A stretch of DNA of 52,079 nucleotides. Origin: Clostridia bacterium. Lineage in GTDB: Bacteria > Bacillota > Clostridia > Oscillospirales > Acutalibacteraceae. The notes under the pieces were generated by a model, which searched no databases, was not told the DNA's origin, and saw only the letters and a list, made by a program, of their open reading frames with translations. A program made the position numbers and the translations under genes. Location of the stretch: positions 1 through 52,079 of the forward strand of contig JAFXLD010000072.1 of the NCBI GenBank assembly GCA_017531385.1, in the 5' to 3' direction. Below, one piece after another: positions 50,284-52,079 of the stretch. Each line of letters opens with the position of its first letter. Position 1 is the first letter of the stretch.

Positions 50284-50733
50284 GTGAATAAGCAACAAAA
50301 GCGTTTAATAAAACAAAAACAAGATATGATAGAGAATAAGAAAAAAAATATTATGTTATATCTGTTTTCTTTTGTGTTTTTAGCGATTAGTTTTGTTTTT
50401 TTCGGATTTGCTTTTTATTTTGAAAGTGAAATAGTACTCTATGGTTTGACTTTGTTGTTTTTTATATTGTTTTGCGTTTTCTTCTATGTGTTCAACAAAA
50501 AAATAACTTGTAAGGATGGATACAATTTTATGCAAGCGTATTTTTTTTATAAAAAGTGTGAAAAAAATGGTTTGTCAACCAAACCGAATAAAATTGATAA
50601 TAAACAAGTTGATTTTATCAGGGAATTGGCATTAGATAATGACTATGCTAAAGATTTTGATGCCGAAAAATGCAAACAATTGTATAAAACCGGTTACGAA
50701 GTTTCAATATTACTTAATCAAAAAAAGGAGTAG
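50284..50733 (+). CDS. Small membrane protein of unknown function
   Basis: 149 residues starting at GTG, with GAGGTAGG 7-14 bases upstream. A basic N-terminus (NKQQKRLIKQKQDM) leads to two adjacent hydrophobic segments (about 20-45 and 50-72), then a charged cytoplasmic-type domain of about 75 residues. I do not recognise a family. The gene is visibly richer in A, T and TTT/TTA/AAA codons than its neighbours, which may point to recent arrival. It is followed 6 bases after its stop by the Lgt-like gene, so the pair is one operon. Confidence 0.65.
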   Translation: MNKQQKRLIKQKQDMIENKKKNIMLYLFSFVFLAISFVFFGFAFYFESEIVLYGLTLLFFILFCVFFYVFNKKITCKDGYNFMQAYFFYKKCEKNGLSTKPNKIDNKQVDFIRELALDNDYAKDFDAEKCKQLYKTGYEVSILLNQKKE

Positions 50734-50739
50734 ATAATA

Positions 50740-51489
50740 ATGTATGATTTAATTCAGGCTCTTGCTATTGTTGTGTATTTAGTTTTTATTACTTTTTACG
50801 GTAAAAATTTTAAAGTTTCAAAGCTTAAGTCATTTTTGCTTGGTGTTGCCGGCATGATTATATATCTCGTGCTTGTCAAATTCCTGGCTTGGGCAGAAAC
50901 AGGATTTAAATCATTTGGTGCAGAAAACGGTATAAGAGTCTATGTTTTATTGCCGATTTTCATGTATGGTTTGGCTAAAATTTCAAAAGTTGATCCTCTC
51001 AAACTTTTCGATATGGAAGCAGCTGCTTGTGTACTTATGTACGGTGTGAGCCACTTGGCATGTATTTTTGCAGGTTGTTGTCAAGGCTTCCAGTATTATG
51101 AGGGAACAAAAATGTATAATATCGCTTATGCATTAACAGGAACAAATATGCTTCCCGTTCAGTTGGGTGAATCGATTTGTGCATTGCTTGTCTTTGCATT
51201 AGTCTTTGCAATCGGACATATCAAAAAATATGAAACTCACGGTTATCTTCTGTGTATCTGGTACATAGTATTCGGTGCAGAACGTTTCTTGTGGGAGTTC
51301 TTACGTGACAACTATAAGGTTATTAAAATTGCAGAAATGCAGCAGGCAGATGGTTATATAGGTATTTCAAACCTTGCTATATGGTCAGCTCTTATGTTCC
51401 TTGTGGGTATAATTTTGCTCATCGTTTTCCGTAATATCGAGAAAAAGAACAAAGCAAAAACAGAAGATAAAAAAGCTGTCACTGCTTAA
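50740..51489 (+). CDS. Prolipoprotein diacylglyceryl transferase-like (Lgt) membrane protein
   Basis: 249 residues with about seven hydrophobic segments. HLACIFAGCCQG near 107-118 aligns with the G-R-x-G-C-F-x-A-G-C-C-x-G segment of Lgt-type proteins, and GAERFLWEFLRDN near 185-197 matches the second Lgt signature. In the first, the conserved Arg position reads Ser or His, so normal lipoprotein diacylglyceryl transfer is uncertain. AAAGGAG precedes the ATG. It pairs with the unknown membrane gene upstream. It is either a divergent second Lgt or an Lgt-fold enzyme with another role. Confidence 0.7.
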   Translation: MYDLIQALAIVVYLVFITFYGKNFKVSKLKSFLLGVAGMIIYLVLVKFLAWAETGFKSFGAENGIRVYVLLPIFMYGLAKISKVDPLKLFDMEAAACVLMYGVSHLACIFAGCCQGFQYYEGTKMYNIAYALTGTNMLPVQLGESICALLVFALVFAIGHIKKYETHGYLLCIWYIVFGAERFLWEFLRDNYKVIKIAEMQQADGYIGISNLAIWSALMFLVGIILLIVFRNIEKKNKAKTEDKKAVTA

Positions 51490-51579
51490 ATGATGCATGG
51501 TTGTATATTACATAAGTTGATTTCTTGATTCAGAACAATATATATCAGAAAAAGTATTATTGAATATTAAATTAAATGA

Positions 51580-51610
51580 GAATGAGTCCGGTGTTGTACC
51601 GAACTCATTC
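51580..51610. terminator. Bidirectional terminator between the Lgt-like gene and the small minus-strand gene
   Basis: Arms GAATGAGTCCGG/CCGAACTCATTC with one mismatch and a TGTTGTA loop, followed by CTTTTATCTTTTTT. Confidence 0.85.
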
Positions 51611-51635
51611 CTTTTATCTTTTTTGGTATCTCTTT

Positions 51636-51893
51636 TTATAAATCCTGTTTGTCAGCTTCGGATAAATCGTTTTCGGAATTATCTCTGCCAAGGTCTGTGT
51701 CTGTTAATACATAAGCATTGGAAATCGGTTTTTCATGAAATACTTTAAGACTCGGAGCCTTTGTACCTGCAATAATTGGATTTGCCTTTTCCTTTCCGTG
51801 TTTAGCTTTGCCCTGAATTTCAGGCACTGCAGTCTGTTCGTTTCTTGGCTTTGTATGTGTAACTTCGGGACGCTTCATACCCTGTTTTGCCAT
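51636..51893 (-). CDS. Small hydrophilic protein of unknown function
   Basis: 85 residues beginning MAKQGMKRPEVTHTKPRNE, rich in Lys, Pro, Glu and Asn, with VPEIQGKAKHGKEKANPIIAG in the middle and an acidic tail. It has no membrane segment and no Cys. A strong GAGGTG site lies 8 bases before the ATG, and a terminator follows it, which supports a real gene. I recall similar short 'KANPIIAGT' proteins in related gut Clostridia but cannot name a function. It may be intrinsically disordered. Confidence 0.65.
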   Translation of the reverse strand: MAKQGMKRPEVTHTKPRNEQTAVPEIQGKAKHGKEKANPIIAGTKAPSLKVFHEKPISNAYVLTDTDLGRDNSENDLSEADKQDL

Positions 51894-51944
51894 AAAAAAT
51901 CACCTCGGTATAGTGTCTGTTGTTTTTGCTGATTTATCAGATAA

Positions 51945-52074
51945 ACAATAATTTAGCAACGGAGTTGCTAAATTATTGTAATGAAATACGCACTTACAGT
52001 GCGTATGAAATATTGCAATGCAATATGAAATATACCCTGTCGGGCATATGAAATATTTGCGGTGGCAAATATTT
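51945..52074. repeat. Tandem array of five short hairpins with constant GAA linkers
   Basis: Five consecutive palindromes: 51945-51979 (16-bp arms, loop GGA), 51986-52006 (arms ATACGCACT/AGTGCGTAT, loop TAC), 52010-52026 (arms ATATTGC/GCAATAT, loop AAT), 52030-52049 (arms ATATACCC/GGGCATAT, one mismatch, loop TGTC) and 52051-52074 (arms AAATATTTGC/GCAAATATTT, loop GGTG). Hairpins two to five are separated by GAA. Each stem differs in sequence but starts and ends with AT. It lies just upstream of the small minus-strand gene and may continue beyond the window. Confidence 0.8.
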
Positions 52075-52079
52075 AGGAA

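Overview
The window looks like chromosome from an anaerobic gut or rumen Firmicute of the Clostridia, most likely an Oscillospirales/Ruminococcaceae-type organism. The signs are the Firmicute McsA-McsB-ClpC stress module, strong AGGAGG-type ribosome binding sites, AT-rich sigma-A promoters with 17-bp spacers, many secreted or cytoplasmic polysaccharide-active proteins, and two type I dockerins with the 'AADARLALRI' pattern seen in ruminococcal-type proteins. Species assignment is inference; there is no rRNA or tRNA gene in the window.

Layout. 1-4.3 kb: a hairpin-rich repeat, then mcsA-mcsB-(repeat)-clpC. 4.4-7.0 kb: a secreted beta-helix glycosidase-like protein, then on the minus strand a SLOG-like protein and an orphan MazF-type toxin. 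7.1-11.9 kb: an operon prfA, a Sua5-CoaE fusion, a membrane-anchored lytic transglycosylase and the M18 aminopeptidase apeB. 11.9-17.1 kb: three major-facilitator transporters. 17.1-23.6 kb: a compact, intact phage head and DNA-packaging module (terminase small and large, portal, protease, decoration, capsid, three connector-like genes) with no tail, integrase, replication or lysis gene. 23.8-26.6 kb: a YdbC/PC4-like protein and a GH31 enzyme. 26.8-37.2 kb: three extracellular proteins, a 2001-residue phosphodiester glycosidase/metallophosphatase with dockerin and two CotH-type kinases, one with dockerin. 37.4-38.4 kb: a GMP synthase lacking the amidotransferase domain. 38.5-42.5 kb: a MarR-controlled heterodimeric ABC exporter with a visible operator. 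42.7-47.9 kb: a beta-mannoside/beta-glucoside locus (EIIC-like permease, GH130 phosphorylase, secreted domain-permuted GH3). 48-52 kb: a low-molecular-weight phosphatase, NADP-type glutamate dehydrogenase, an AT-rich pair of membrane genes, a small hydrophilic protein and a tandem hairpin array.

How it fits together. Much of the window is carbohydrate capture: extracellular hydrolases and dockerin proteins, several sugar transporters, and cytoplasmic GH31 and GH130 enzymes, with glutamate dehydrogenase for ammonia assimilation. The most unusual items are (i) the isolated head-only phage module, (ii) the adjacent dockerin-bearing phosphatase and dockerin-bearing CotH kinase, which could act on the same extracellular complex, (iii) hairpin repeats with constant linkers and variable stems at both window ends and inside the clp operon, (iv) an amphipathic C-terminal tail shared by two secreted proteins, and (v) promoters built into upstream terminators. 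No gene-free stretch exceeds 300 bases.
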